Assembly (NCBI RefSeq): GCF_030816965.1
Contig: NZ_JAUSYQ010000002.1
Coordinates: 868,001 to 932,000 of the forward strand
DNA from: Streptomyces canus
GTDB lineage: Bacteria > Actinomycetota > Actinomycetes > Streptomycetales > Streptomycetaceae
Direction of reading: 5' to 3'
DNA: 64,000 bases
Shown here: positions 52,228 through 61,157 of the stretch, one piece after another
How the letters are laid out: the number at the start of each line of letters is the position of its first letter
Numbering within the stretch: position 1 is the first letter of the stretch
Made by a program: the position numbers and the translations under genes
The notes under the pieces: model-generated
The model's input: only the letters and a program-made list of their open reading frames with translations
Databases searched by the model: none
Told to the model about the DNA's origin: nothing

Positions 52228-53162
52228 CGGTCCCCCTCGGACGCGTAGAAGACCCAGGAACGCGAGGTGCGGAACAGCACCGCCGTGACGACGCCGATGA
52301 CGAGCAGCAGCACCCAGGCCATGGCGGAGGCGTAGCCCATGTGGGAGGCGACGAAACCGCGGTCGTAGAGGTACATCGTGTAGACGAGCGTGGAGTCGGC
52401 GGGGCCGCCCTTGCCCGCGCTCACCGCGAAGGCGGGTGTGAAGACCTGGAAGGCCTGGATGGTCTGGAGGACCAGGTTGAAGAAGAGCACCGGGGACAGC
52501 ATGGGCACGGTGACGGACAGGAACTGCCGCCATGTCCCGGCCCCGTCGACGGCCGCCGCTTCGTAGAGCTCGGCGGGTATCTGCTGCAGACCCGCGAGGA
52601 AGATGACCATCGGCGCCCCGAACTGCCACACCGTCAGCAGCGCGACGGCCAGCAGCGCCCAGCCGGGCCTGTTGACCCAGCCGCCGGTGCCGAAGAGGTT
52701 GTCCACGGTGCCGCCGTCGTTGAAGACGGCTCGCCAGACGAGGGCGATGGACATGGAGGCGCCGAGCAGCGAGGGGGCGTAGAACGCGGACCGGTAGAAG
52801 GCCTTGCCGCGTTTCATGGACTTCAGGGCGAGCGCGACGACCAGCGCGAGGGCCAGTTGGAGCGGCACCGCTATGACGACGTACATCAGGGTCGTCGTGA
52901 CGGAACGCCAGTAGCGCGGGTCCTCGGTGAACATCTGCGTGTAGTTGCGCAGGCCCACCCAGTGGGGCGGGTCGAAGAGGTTGTAGTCGGTGAAGGACAG
53001 GTACAGCGAGACGGCCATCGGCAGCAGGGTGAGGACGCTCGCGCCGAGGACCCACGGGGAGAGGAACACCCAGGCGGCGCCCTGGCGTTCGCGCTTGGTC
53101 CGGCGTTTCGTGGTGGGGGCGGTGGCGCGCTTCTCCCCCGTCGGGATCGCGGTGGTGGTCAT
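52224..53162 (-). CDS. Sugar ABC transporter permease (MalF-type)
   Basis: A 312-residue permease with six helices. The basic N-terminus (KRATAPTTKRRTKRERQG) precedes helix 1 and the motif IPAELYEAAAVDGAGTWRQFLSVTVPML is the EAA loop. No ATPase gene occurs in the operon; Streptomyces sugar importers often share MsiK from elsewhere. Its ATG at 53162 overlaps the binding-protein stop by 4 bp. Confidence 0.93.
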   Translation of the reverse strand: MTTTAIPTGEKRATAPTTKRRTKRERQGAAWVFLSPWVLGASVLTLLPMAVSLYLSFTDYNLFDPPHWVGLRNYTQMFTEDPRYWRSVTTTLMYVVIAVPLQLALALVVALALKSMKRGKAFYRSAFYAPSLLGASMSIALVWRAVFNDGGTVDNLFGTGGWVNRPGWALLAVALLTVWQFGAPMVIFLAGLQQIPAELYEAAAVDGAGTWRQFLSVTVPMLSPVLFFNLVLQTIQAFQVFTPAFAVSAGKGGPADSTLVYTMYLYDRGFVASHMGYASAMAWVLLLVIGVVTAVLFRTSRSWVFYASEGDR

Positions 53163-54442
53163 GACCTCAGCTCCGCCTTCGCCTCGGTGACGTAGTTCTC
53201 GGCCGCCTCGCGGGGCGTCATGCGCTCGTAGGACACCTGGTCGTAGTCACGCTGGAAGGTGGTCTGCAGGGCGTTGTCGCCGGAGGGTGGGGCCTGTGGC
53301 GGATCCTTCAACGTCCCTTCCAGGGAGGCTTGGTAGTCGGCGACCGTCTTGTCGAAGTCCTTGAGGAGGGGTGCTGTCTCCCTGCGGATGGTCTCGTTGA
53401 CGGGGATGCCGCGGGTGGCGCCGAGGATCTTCGCCGCGTCCTGGTCGTTGAGGAGGAAGTCGACGAGCTGGGCGGCCGCCTCGGCGTGGCCGGTGTGGGC
53501 GGAGACACCGAGGAACATCGACGGCTTGAAGTACTGCCCCGGCGTGCCGTCGGAGCCGGACGGCATGGGCGCCAGCGCGATCCCCGTCGGAATGATCGCG
53601 AGGTAACCGCTCGACGGGGCGTCCCAGTTGGTGTCGGAGACCGCCTTGCCGCGGCCCAGCGGGGTGTTCTCCACGGAGCCGTCGAGCTGGGTGGTCTGCT
53701 CGGCCGGGGAGACGGCTCCCTCGCGCCTCAGCCGGTCGGTGAAGGTCCACCACCTGGTGAGGTCGGCGGCGGTGAAGCCCAGTCCGCCCTCCTTGGTGTA
53801 GAGGGCCTTGCCCTGCCCGCGCAGCCAGACCTCGAAGGCGTCCTCGCTCTGACCGGGATCGGTGGCGCCGGGTTCGCCGGTCTTCTTCTTGAGCGCGCGC
53901 ACCGCCTGGGCCCAGTCGTTCCAGGTCCACCCCTGCGCGGGGAGCGGCACTCCGGAGGCCTTCCAGGTCTTGACGTCGTAGACGACGGTCTCGGTGCCCC
54001 GGCCCTGCGGGATCGCGTACTGGGTGCCGTCCACGCGGCCGGTGGCGAGCAGCCCGGAGTCGATCTCGGAGGTGCGCAGTACGGCCTTCTGTTTCGCCAG
54101 GTCGAGCAGGACCCCGCCGGAGGCGTACTGGTCGATCTGGCGGTAGTCGAGCTGCATCACGTCGGGTGCGTCGCCGCCCGTGGCCTGGACGGCGAGCTTC
54201 TGCTTGTAGGCGTCGTAACCCGAGAACGACGTCTGCACCTGTACGTTCGGGTGCTGTTTCTCGAACAGGGCGACGGCCTGCTCGGTGCGCTCCGCGCGGT
54301 CGGGGTTGCCCCACCACGTGTAGCGGAGCACGGCCTTGCCGCCGCCGACCGATTCCCCGGAGCCCCCGCAGCCGGCCGCCAGCACGCAGAGCGCGAGTGC
54401 GACGGCCGAAGCGCAGAACCCCTTTGTCCTGTGTCCGGGCAT
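53159..54442 (-). CDS. Sugar ABC transporter substrate-binding lipoprotein
   Basis: A 427-residue type-1 extracellular binding protein. The signal peptide ends in the lipobox LAAGC (Cys at about 25), so the mature protein is lipid-anchored, consistent with an Lnt gene in the window. VLRYTWWGNPDRAERTEQAV and KQHPNVQV are the usual N-terminal strands of sugar binders, with Trp-rich ligand-site residues (WTFTDR, WNDWAQ). The ATG at 54442 follows GAGGTGA. It feeds the two permeases; ligand unknown. Confidence 0.93.
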   Translation of the reverse strand: MPGHRTKGFCASAVALALCVLAAGCGGSGESVGGGKAVLRYTWWGNPDRAERTEQAVALFEKQHPNVQVQTSFSGYDAYKQKLAVQATGGDAPDVMQLDYRQIDQYASGGVLLDLAKQKAVLRTSEIDSGLLATGRVDGTQYAIPQGRGTETVVYDVKTWKASGVPLPAQGWTWNDWAQAVRALKKKTGEPGATDPGQSEDAFEVWLRGQGKALYTKEGGLGFTAADLTRWWTFTDRLRREGAVSPAEQTTQLDGSVENTPLGRGKAVSDTNWDAPSSGYLAIIPTGIALAPMPSGSDGTPGQYFKPSMFLGVSAHTGHAEAAAQLVDFLLNDQDAAKILGATRGIPVNETIRRETAPLLKDFDKTVADYQASLEGTLKDPPQAPPSGDNALQTTFQRDYDQVSYERMTPREAAENYVTEAKAELRS

Positions 54443-54513
54443 GCCGAGGTCACCTCATCCCTTCCTCGGACTTTCTACGGCCCCCCTCGTAACTCCCCCC
54501 AGAACAAACGGTG

Positions 54514-55263
54514 TTACTCGCCGCCGTACGGCAGTGTCGTGCCCGGCAGGTTGTACTCGTCGCGTCGGCCGCACATCCCGAAGCCGCCGAGCCGGGTCGG
54601 CGCGGCCGCGTGGGCGGTCGCCTCGCCGAGGTACGACGGTTCACCGGCCGCCAGTGCGTCGAGCTGGACGCCGGTGCGCTCCGCGGTGGCCAGGGCACCG
54701 GTCCGCCACAGCTCGCGCCAGGTGGGCACCTTGTCCTGTACCAGGCGGGCGGCGGTCCGCTGGAACTCCAGATACGGGCCGTTGTCTCCGGCGACCAGTG
54801 CCTCGCGCAGGCCGAGGTAGCCCTCGACGGCGAGGTCGCGGCGCCGGCGGGCGGCCGCGGCCGTCTCCGGTCCCGTACCGGGCGGGAGCCGGGCGGCCTC
54901 GGCATACCGCGAGGGGTCGGCGAGCACCTCCGGTGGGAAGGTGAAGACGGCGTCCCCGGCCTCGGGCAGACCGCTGTTCTGCATCAGCACGGTGATGCGC
55001 AGATCGCCGCCCTGGACCATGCGGTGCACGGTGCCCGGTGTGAACCAGGCGATCGAGCCCGGCTCCAGGGGGATCTCCCGGTAGCCGTCGGGACTCAGCG
55101 TCTGCACCGCGCCCCGGCCGCCGGTGACGACGTAGGCCTCCGTGCACACCAGGTGCAGATGCGGGCTGCCGCCGCAGACGCCGTCGGCGGCCTCCCAGTC
55201 GTAGGCGCTCAGGTGGGACAGGCCCACGGCGCCCGGCAGCGGGTGGGGAAGGCCGGGCTTCAC
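54514..55263 (-). CDS. Cupin-domain protein of the sugar operon
   Basis: A 249-residue protein. An N-terminal cupin (about 30-115) has HLHLVCTEAYVVTGGRGAVQ then IAWFTPGTVHRM, i.e. both metal-binding cupin motifs. The C-terminal half (about 125-245) is helical with no recognisable motif. The GTG at 55263 overlaps the upstream DUF6807 stop (GTGA) and has GGAAGG. Possible jobs include sugar isomerisation or ligand sensing; unassigned. Confidence 0.82.
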   Translation of the reverse strand: MKPGLPHPLPGAVGLSHLSAYDWEAADGVCGGSPHLHLVCTEAYVVTGGRGAVQTLSPDGYREIPLEPGSIAWFTPGTVHRMVQGGDLRITVLMQNSGLPEAGDAVFTFPPEVLADPSRYAEAARLPPGTGPETAAAARRRRDLAVEGYLGLREALVAGDNGPYLEFQRTAARLVQDKVPTWRELWRTGALATAERTGVQLDALAAGEPSYLGEATAHAAAPTRLGGFGMCGRRDEYNLPGTTLPYGGE

Positions 55264-56186
55264 CAGGACAGGCCTTCCAGACAGGAGGACACGCGGTCCT
55301 CGTCCCAGGCACCGTCGGCCACGACCAGCCGGTAGCGGTACGCGAAGGACTCCCCCGGCGGCAGCTCGAACTCCTCGAAGAACGCCCAGGAGAACGCGAC
55401 CGTCGGGAAGGGCTCGGAGCGCACGAACCAGTGCGACTCGTGGATCGCGGTCTGCGGGTCGAGGTTCTCGGGAGCGTGCGCGAAGACGAGCGTGGAGTGG
55501 GCGTCCACGTCGTCGTGCTCGGTGGTGAAGGCCAGCCAGGGGCTCTGGCTGCCCATCAGCTTGTCCGCGTCGCCGTCCGTGTCCGGGGCGAAGACCGACC
55601 CACCGGTGAAGTCGCGGGGGCCGCGCCACTGGAGTCCGGTGTAACCCGCCATCTCACGGCCCGCGGTGGTGGGGGAACCGAAGGCCAGCGGCTCGTCGCG
55701 GGTGTTGGTGAGGCGGATCGACCAGTCCAGCGCCCAGGAGCCCGCCTCCTCGTCGACCGAGTGGACGGTGATGCCGCGGACTTCGCGCGCCCACTCGCTG
55801 CCGCCGTGCTCCACCCAGGTGAGCTCCTCGGCGACGGTGAGCCGGTCGTCGTCGACCGACAGCACCGGGAAACCGTCGTGCCGCATCGAGCCGACGCGCT
55901 CCGGCAGGGGCAGATAGCCCTGCCCGTGGACGTAGCAGTTGCCGCCCCAGAAGTTCTGCCCCGACAGATGGCTCGCGGTCATCTGCAGACCCTTGTGCCA
56001 GCGGTGGTCGTTGGGACGGTAGCCGGTCACCGTGCGGCCGCCGAGGGTGCGCACCGGGTGCGCGTAGGGCTTCTTGGCCTCGAAGGCCTCGGGGTCGGGT
56101 CGGTAGACGTAGCGGAGGATCTCCGTGCCGTTCGCCGCCTCGACGGCGATGTGCTCGCCGTGGACGTGGCTGACGCGGATGCTCAT
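55260..56186 (-). CDS. DUF6807 (PmoA-like) protein
   Basis: A 308-residue protein of the family annotated PmoA/DUF6807, which is unrelated in fold to membrane methane monooxygenase despite the name. Hallmark blocks are NDHRWHKGLQMTASHLSGQNFWGGNCYVHGQGY (about 58-90) and GREMAGYTGLQWRGPRDFTGG. The His/Asp-rich first block looks catalytic or metal-binding. It typically sits in sugar operons with Gfo/Idh oxidoreductases, as here. The ATG at 56186 follows AAGGAGC and overlaps the upstream stop. Confidence 0.85.
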   Translation of the reverse strand: MSIRVSHVHGEHIAVEAANGTEILRYVYRPDPEAFEAKKPYAHPVRTLGGRTVTGYRPNDHRWHKGLQMTASHLSGQNFWGGNCYVHGQGYLPLPERVGSMRHDGFPVLSVDDDRLTVAEELTWVEHGGSEWAREVRGITVHSVDEEAGSWALDWSIRLTNTRDEPLAFGSPTTAGREMAGYTGLQWRGPRDFTGGSVFAPDTDGDADKLMGSQSPWLAFTTEHDDVDAHSTLVFAHAPENLDPQTAIHESHWFVRSEPFPTVAFSWAFFEEFELPPGESFAYRYRLVVADGAWDEDRVSSCLEGLSW

Positions 56187-57295
56187 GCGCGCTCCTTGGG
56201 GGCCCAGTGGGGGTGGTCGCCGTGCATGGCCGAGTAGAAGGGGTCGCCCGGCGCGATCTCGCCGGCGTGCACGGGCCGGCCCGTGAACGCGGACTTGTAG
56301 AGCGCTGCGGCGAACTCGAGGGTGGCACGCGCGTCGGCGCCGCTGCCGGGAGGCCTGACACCGTTGTCGTACGCGTCGAGGAGCGCGCCGAGCTGGGCCC
56401 CGTGCGAGCTGGGCACGTCGGCGGCGGGCGTACGCCAGGCGTCGACGCGGTCGGCGGCCACGTGGGGGGCGGGTGTGTAGGTCCAGTCCTGGTTGCGGTG
56501 CCCGTACAGATGGGTGAGTTCGACGGTCGCGTCGGCGCAGTCGATGCGGATGCGGCTCACCTCGTCGGGTGACAGCACACTGTTGACGACGGTGGCGAGG
56601 GCGCCGTTCTCGAACCGGACGAGGGCCGTGGAGACGTCCTCGCTCTCGGTGTCGTGGACCAGCCGGGCCGCCATCGCGCGGATCTCCGCCCATGGGCCGA
56701 GCAGGTGCAGCAGCAGGTCGTACTGGTGGATGCCGTGGCCCATGGTGGGGCCGCCGCCCTCGCCGGCCCACGTGCCGCGCCACGGTACGGCGTAGTAGGC
56801 GGCGTCCCGGTACCAGGTGGTCTGGCAGTGCGCGACGCGGGGGGCGCCCAGCTCGCCGCTCGTGATCAGCTCGCGCGCGTGGACGGCGCCGGAGCCGTAG
56901 CGGTGCTGGAAGACCACGGAGGCGTAGGCCCCGGACGCCTCCTCGGCCGCCGCGATCTCGTCGTACTCGGCGAGCGACAGGGTCAGCGGCTTCTCGCACA
57001 GCACCCAGGCGCCCGCCTTGAGGGCGGCCACCGTCTGTTCCCGGTGCAGCGACGGCGGGGTGCCGATGAGGACCAGGTCGGGGCGTGCGGCGTCCAGCAT
57101 CTCGGCCATGGAGGTGTAGCCGGCGACCTCGCCGCCCGCGAGTTCCCGGAAGGCGTCGAGCCTGCCCTGGTCCACGTCGACGGCGGCGACCAGTTCTGTG
57201 CGCTCGGCGTGGGCCCTGAGCGCGGACAGATGGCTGCCGCTGACGATGGCGCCGGTGCCGACCACGGCTACGCGGCGGCGGGCTGGACGGGGCAT
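56183..57295 (-). CDS. Gfo/Idh/MocA-family oxidoreductase
   Basis: A 370-residue NAD(P)-dependent sugar oxidoreductase. Rossmann motif VAVVGTGAIVSGSHLSAL (about 9-26) and the catalytic EKP motif in VLCEKPLTLSLAEYDEI (about 99-115). GHGIHQYDLLLHLLGPW in the C-terminal domain holds the conserved His-Asp of the family. It is the first gene of the operon, ATG 57295 after GAGGAGG. It probably oxidises the carbohydrate brought in by the ABC importer; identity unknown. Confidence 0.9.
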   Translation of the reverse strand: MPRPARRRVAVVGTGAIVSGSHLSALRAHAERTELVAAVDVDQGRLDAFRELAGGEVAGYTSMAEMLDAARPDLVLIGTPPSLHREQTVAALKAGAWVLCEKPLTLSLAEYDEIAAAEEASGAYASVVFQHRYGSGAVHARELITSGELGAPRVAHCQTTWYRDAAYYAVPWRGTWAGEGGGPTMGHGIHQYDLLLHLLGPWAEIRAMAARLVHDTESEDVSTALVRFENGALATVVNSVLSPDEVSRIRIDCADATVELTHLYGHRNQDWTYTPAPHVAADRVDAWRTPAADVPSSHGAQLGALLDAYDNGVRPPGSGADARATLEFAAALYKSAFTGRPVHAGEIAPGDPFYSAMHGDHPHWAPKERA

Positions 57296-57338
57296 ACGGT
57301 CCTCCTCGGACGTCCGGCAAGGGGACGCTGACGTGCGG

Positions 57339-57352
57339 GGAAAGCGCTTGCT
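57339..57352. promoter_or_regulatory. LacI/CRE-type operator (GGAAAGCGCTTGCT) upstream of sugar operon
   Basis: Matches the TGNAANCGNTTNCA consensus of LacI-family operators at 12 of 14 positions, with a central AAGCGCTT palindrome. It lies 44 bp before the Gfo/Idh start. No LacI gene occurs in the window, so the regulator acts in trans. Confidence 0.6.
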
Positions 57353-57523
57353 CTCCCGGAGTCGACCCTAGATCCCCGGCGATTGTCCTAACAAGACCCC
57401 GGGCGGTGATATCGGTGAACACGCCACGCACACAGCTCGTTCACTTGCCTGACTCAAGTAATTTCGAGCGTGCTCGCCTCCGCACACGCCTCCTGGCGTT
57501 CCGGGTGTGCGACAGAGCCCCGG

Positions 57524-58141
57524 TCAGAGAGCCGCGAACAGGTCGTCGAGCGGGGCGGGCACGCGGTCGGGGTCGAGCGCCTCGACGAGGACGCGACCGT
57601 AGTGGATCTTGCGTCCCTTCTTCGTACCGAGGAAGCGCCGCAACTGCTGCTGAGCAGGGCGGCCCTGCTGGGCGGGCTGGGACAGGAAGGTCTCCAGGGG
57701 CCGCAGGTCGCCCTCCTCGCGCACGAGTTCCTTCACCCGTGCGACACCCAGCGCGCGGATGAGCTCGTCCTCCAGGTCCGCCGCACAGACGAAGTACCCG
57801 TCCGGCTCCGCGCCGGCCCGCTCCCAGCCCCGGGCGTAGAAGGGCCGTTCCCTCTCGTCGCACAGTCCCGTCAGACGCAGGCCCAGGCCTGACGGGCCGA
57901 GAAGGCCCGCGAAGCGGCCGACGCTCATCGCCCCGCCCATGGCCAGGACGCAGAGCCCCTCGGCGGCGAGGTCCCGGCCACGGCTCGCGGCCAGCGCGTC
58001 GACCGCCGCCACGTCGCTCGGCCCCTCGAGCAGGACGACGGTCCTGACGGACAGCCGCGCGGCCAGTTCGCGTGCCCGGTCGCCGGGGCCACCGGCCGCC
58101 CACGCCGTGACCGCGTCCCGGAACTCCCCCATGTCAGCCAT
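57524..58141 (-). CDS. Stand-alone OLD-type TOPRIM domain protein
   Basis: A 205-residue protein. A TOPRIM domain covers about 35-125: VVLLEGPSDVAAVDALAASR carries the conserved Glu and the DxxA region, VLAMGGAMSVGRF is the Gly turn, and GLCDERERPFY holds the acidic cluster replacing the usual DxD. The C-terminal region (about 130-205, basic, FLGTKKGRKIHYGRVLVEAL) is conserved in Streptomyces homologues. OLD nucleases normally fuse TOPRIM to an ABC-type ATPase; none is present or adjacent. Start at 58141 (MADMGEF) is by homology; no good ribosome binding site is visible. Confidence 0.78.
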   Translation of the reverse strand: MADMGEFRDAVTAWAAGGPGDRARELAARLSVRTVVLLEGPSDVAAVDALAASRGRDLAAEGLCVLAMGGAMSVGRFAGLLGPSGLGLRLTGLCDERERPFYARGWERAGAEPDGYFVCAADLEDELIRALGVARVKELVREEGDLRPLETFLSQPAQQGRPAQQQLRRFLGTKKGRKIHYGRVLVEALDPDRVPAPLDDLFAAL

Positions 58142-58193
58142 GAGAGGAGTCTGTGCCCTCACCGGCCCCGGCGACAGGCAATTTCGGCCGCAC

Positions 58194-58979
58194 TCACCGG
58201 CTCGCGTCCCCGTGGGTCACGCGGATCTTGGACTGGCCGTGCGGGAGTTCCTCCCAGTCGTCCATGAACCGGGCCCGCAGTCCGTGCTTCTCGGCCAGCC
58301 CGACGAGCGTCTCGACGCGGTAGTAGAAGTCCTCCCGGAGTACGTGGTGCTCCTCGCCCTCGGTGCGGTCGAAGGTGAAGTCGAACCAGCCGCCCGGGGC
58401 GAGCACCCGGCCGACGTTGGCCAGACACTCCTCGATCACCGGGAGCGGCGAGTGCGAGAAGACGCTGTGCGCATGGACGACGTCGAAGTGGGCGTCCGGC
58501 AGGAACCGCAGCGTCAGGTCGCGCACCGGGGTGAGGTTCGGCAGCCGCTTCTGAAGGGACATGTCGACGATCGTGTCCTGCGCGGCGAAGAGGATGTCGG
58601 GCGAGATGTCGATGCCGTGGTAGTGCCCGGGCTCCAGGTGGCGGATGAACCGCCAGCCGCCGCGCAGGTTGCCGCAGCCGATCTCCAGCATGCGGTGCTC
58701 GGGGCGCAGCCCGTGGCCGAGGAGGTAGTCGAACTGCATCGCCCCGAGCGCCAGCCAGCGCTCCCGGTTGCGGCTGCCGACGGCCGCGTCCGGGTCGGTC
58801 CGGGTGTCGGAGCGCATCACGGCGCGGTAGTAGGAGATGTGGTCCGGATGCCGGTGACGCAGCCACAGGTCGCGGGCGGCACGGGCCACATGGCGGGGCA
58901 CGCGGTCGGGGTGACGCAGGGCGTAGCCGACGCGGTGGCCGAGGGCGGCGCGGTTGGCAGTGAGGTTCTTGGCGGGCAT
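58194..58979 (-). CDS. Class I SAM-dependent methyltransferase
   Basis: A 261-residue methyltransferase. The basic N-terminus (about 1-65) precedes motif I in HRMLEIGCGNLRGGWRFIRH (about 95-114), motif II in HGIDISPDILFA, and FDVVHAHSVFSHSPLPVIEE is the motif IV/V region. The N-terminal 60 residues look like an RNA- or membrane-associating segment. Substrate unknown. It diverges from the histidine kinase gene; the ATG at 58979 follows AAAGG. Confidence 0.82.
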   Translation of the reverse strand: MPAKNLTANRAALGHRVGYALRHPDRVPRHVARAARDLWLRHRHPDHISYYRAVMRSDTRTDPDAAVGSRNRERWLALGAMQFDYLLGHGLRPEHRMLEIGCGNLRGGWRFIRHLEPGHYHGIDISPDILFAAQDTIVDMSLQKRLPNLTPVRDLTLRFLPDAHFDVVHAHSVFSHSPLPVIEECLANVGRVLAPGGWFDFTFDRTEGEEHHVLREDFYYRVETLVGLAEKHGLRARFMDDWEELPHGQSKIRVTHGDASR

Positions 58980-59138
58980 CGTGAGGCCTTTCGCAGGTCG
59001 TCGCTCTGCTGCCAGCCTGGGTGCGGAGGCCGGGCCTCCGGCTCGGCCGACGGGCTCCCGCTGCCGAGAGGTTCGGGCGACCGGCATGTCAGCCGATCGG
59101 TTGATGCGGTCGTGCGTCCGGCACGTTAGACACGGAAC

Positions 59139-60353
59139 ATGAACCACTCCGATCCGGACGAGCGCTGGCTGGGCGCGATCGTGCACGGCGCGTTCTTCCT
59201 GCTCCTCGGCTCGTCGTTCGCCCGTTTCCTGACCCGCGACCAGGGCGGGGCCCGCACCGGCTGGGTGGTGGCGCTGTTCGCCTTCTTCTGTGTGCTGTAC
59301 GTCCTCGGGCATCTGGTGGCCCCGCCGCCCCGTCCGGGACTGCCGCCCACCCGGCGTCATCTGGTCTGGCTGGGCTCGGTCACCGCTGTCTGGGTCGTCC
59401 TGCTGGTTCTCGCGCCGAGCGCCACCTGGTGTGTGATGCCCCTGTTGTTCGCCGGACTGCACGCGTTGCCGCCGAGGATCGCGGTGCCTGCGGCGGCCGT
59501 GCTCACCGCGCTGGTCGTGGTCTCGGAGATACGGGTGGCCGACGGGCCGCTCAACCCGAACATGGTCGTGGCCCCGCCGGCCGTCGCCGCGGTCGCCACC
59601 GCCGTACTGGTGCATCTGCAACGGCAGGGGGCCCGGCAGCGCGTTCTGATCGAGGACCTGGTGCGCACCCGGCACGAACTCGCCGCCACCGAACGGCGGG
59701 CCGGTGTCCTGGCGGAGCGCCAGCGGCTGTCCGCGGAGATCCACGACACCCTCGCGCAGGGGCTGTCCAGTCAGCGGATGCTGCTCCAGGCCGCGGAGCT
59801 GGTGTGGGGCTCGGACCGGGATGCGGCCCGGGAACATGTCCGGGCGGCGGCGGAGATCACCTCGCACAGCCTCGCCGAGGCCCGCCGATTCGTGCACGAC
59901 CTGGCTCCCGCGGACCTCGCGGAGGGCTCCCTCGCCGAGGCCCTCGGCGCCCTCGCCCGGCGCGAGAGCGGCCCGGGGCTGACCGTGGAGTTCCGGCTCG
60001 AGGGGGATCCGGGTCCGCTGCCCGAGCGGGTGGCGGCGGCGCTGCTGCGGATCGCCCAGGGCTCGCTGGCCAACGTACGGGAGCACGCGGCGGCGACCCG
60101 GGCCGCGCTCACGCTCACATGGCTGGACGATCAGGTCTCACTGGATGTCGCGGACAACGGGCGGGGGTTCGAGCGGGACGAGGCCCGGGGGTCCGGATCG
60201 CCGACGCGTGGACACGGGCTTCCTGCCATGCGGATCCGGGCCCGCCAGGCCGGCGGCGGGCTCACCGTGGAGTCCACGCCGGGAGAGGGCACCGTGGTGT
60301 CGGTCGCCGTCCCGCTCGTCGTTCCGCTCGCCGTCAAGGAGACCGCCCTGTGA
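59139..60353 (+). CDS. NarL-system sensor histidine kinase
   Basis: A 404-residue kinase. Four to five membrane helices (about 13-160) lack an obvious extracytoplasmic domain, as in intramembrane-sensing LiaS/DesK types. The HisKA_3 phosphoacceptor is His202 in LSAEIHDTLAQGLSS, and the ATPase has N-box LRIAQGSLANVREHA and G-box DNGRGFERDEARGSGSPTRGHG. It phosphorylates the response regulator encoded next, to which it is joined by a 4-bp GTGA overlap. Signal unknown; no target operon is obvious. Confidence 0.92.
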   Translation: MNHSDPDERWLGAIVHGAFFLLLGSSFARFLTRDQGGARTGWVVALFAFFCVLYVLGHLVAPPPRPGLPPTRRHLVWLGSVTAVWVVLLVLAPSATWCVMPLLFAGLHALPPRIAVPAAAVLTALVVVSEIRVADGPLNPNMVVAPPAVAAVATAVLVHLQRQGARQRVLIEDLVRTRHELAATERRAGVLAERQRLSAEIHDTLAQGLSSQRMLLQAAELVWGSDRDAAREHVRAAAEITSHSLAEARRFVHDLAPADLAEGSLAEALGALARRESGPGLTVEFRLEGDPGPLPERVAAALLRIAQGSLANVREHAAATRAALTLTWLDDQVSLDVADNGRGFERDEARGSGSPTRGHGLPAMRIRARQAGGGLTVESTPGEGTVVSVAVPLVVPLAVKETAL

Positions 60354-60997
60354 GTACGTCGCCGCCCTCGTCCCCCGTCCGGCTCCTGCTCTGCGACGAC
60401 CATGCCGTCGTACGCGCCGGCCTGCGGGCCCTGCTCGCCAGCGCGGACGGCATCGACGTGGTCGGGGAGGCGGCCACCGGTGAGGAGGCGCTCGCCATGG
60501 CGGCCCACCTGGGCCCCGATGTCGTACTGATGGATCTTCAACTGGACGACGGCATGGACGGGGTGACCGCCATCCGGCAGTTGACAGCGGAGGGCTCTCG
60601 CGGTCCCCGCGTGCTGGTGCTCACCATGTTCGACACGGACGCCGACATCACCCGGGCCATCGAGGCGGGCGCCACCGGCTATCTCCTCAAGGCCGAGCAG
60701 CCCGAGGAGTTGTTCACGGCGATCCGCGACGCCGCGTCCGGCCGCAGCACGCTGTCCGCCCCGGTGGCCGACCGTCTGCTGACCCGGCTGCGCAGCCCTC
60801 GCCCCGCACTGTCCGCACGCGAGCACGAGATCCTCGCGCAGCTCGCCCGCGGCCTCGGCAATCGGGAGATCGCCCGGGCCCTGTTCATCAGCGAGGCGAC
60901 GGTCAAGACCCATCTGGGGCGGATCTACGGCAAGTTGGGCGTCGAGACCCGGGCCGGCGCGGTGGCCGTCGCCAAGGAACGACGGCTGCTGCCTTGA
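60350..60997 (+). CDS. NarL/LuxR-type response regulator
   Basis: A 215-residue regulator. The receiver domain (about 10-125) has DDHAVVRAGL, phosphoacceptor Asp62 in VLMDLQLDDG, and LLKAEQPEEL with the conserved Lys. The LuxR helix-turn-helix (about 150-210) reads LSAREHEILAQLARGLGNRE then IARALFISEATVKTHLGRIY. It pairs with the kinase before it. The GTG at 60350 overlaps the kinase stop. Confidence 0.94.
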   Translation: MSTSPPSSPVRLLLCDDHAVVRAGLRALLASADGIDVVGEAATGEEALAMAAHLGPDVVLMDLQLDDGMDGVTAIRQLTAEGSRGPRVLVLTMFDTDADITRAIEAGATGYLLKAEQPEELFTAIRDAASGRSTLSAPVADRLLTRLRSPRPALSAREHEILAQLARGLGNREIARALFISEATVKTHLGRIYGKLGVETRAGAVAVAKERRLLP

Positions 60998-61157
60998 CCG
61001 GCCGCGGGAACCAGGAGTATCCGATCCGCACTCTTCCGTTACGGCAGACACCCTTGACAGCATGCGTACTGTTTGGCGACGTTTGGTCCTTGCCGACACT
61101 TCGATCGGCGGGACGCGGACGCCGCGTCGTGGGGGGAATTGGGGGGAACGGTCGCCC

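Noticed and set aside
61054..61059. TTGACA upstream of the acyltransferase as a -35 element
   Set aside because: No acceptable -10 lies 16 to 18 bp downstream; the hexamer alone is not evidence of a promoter.
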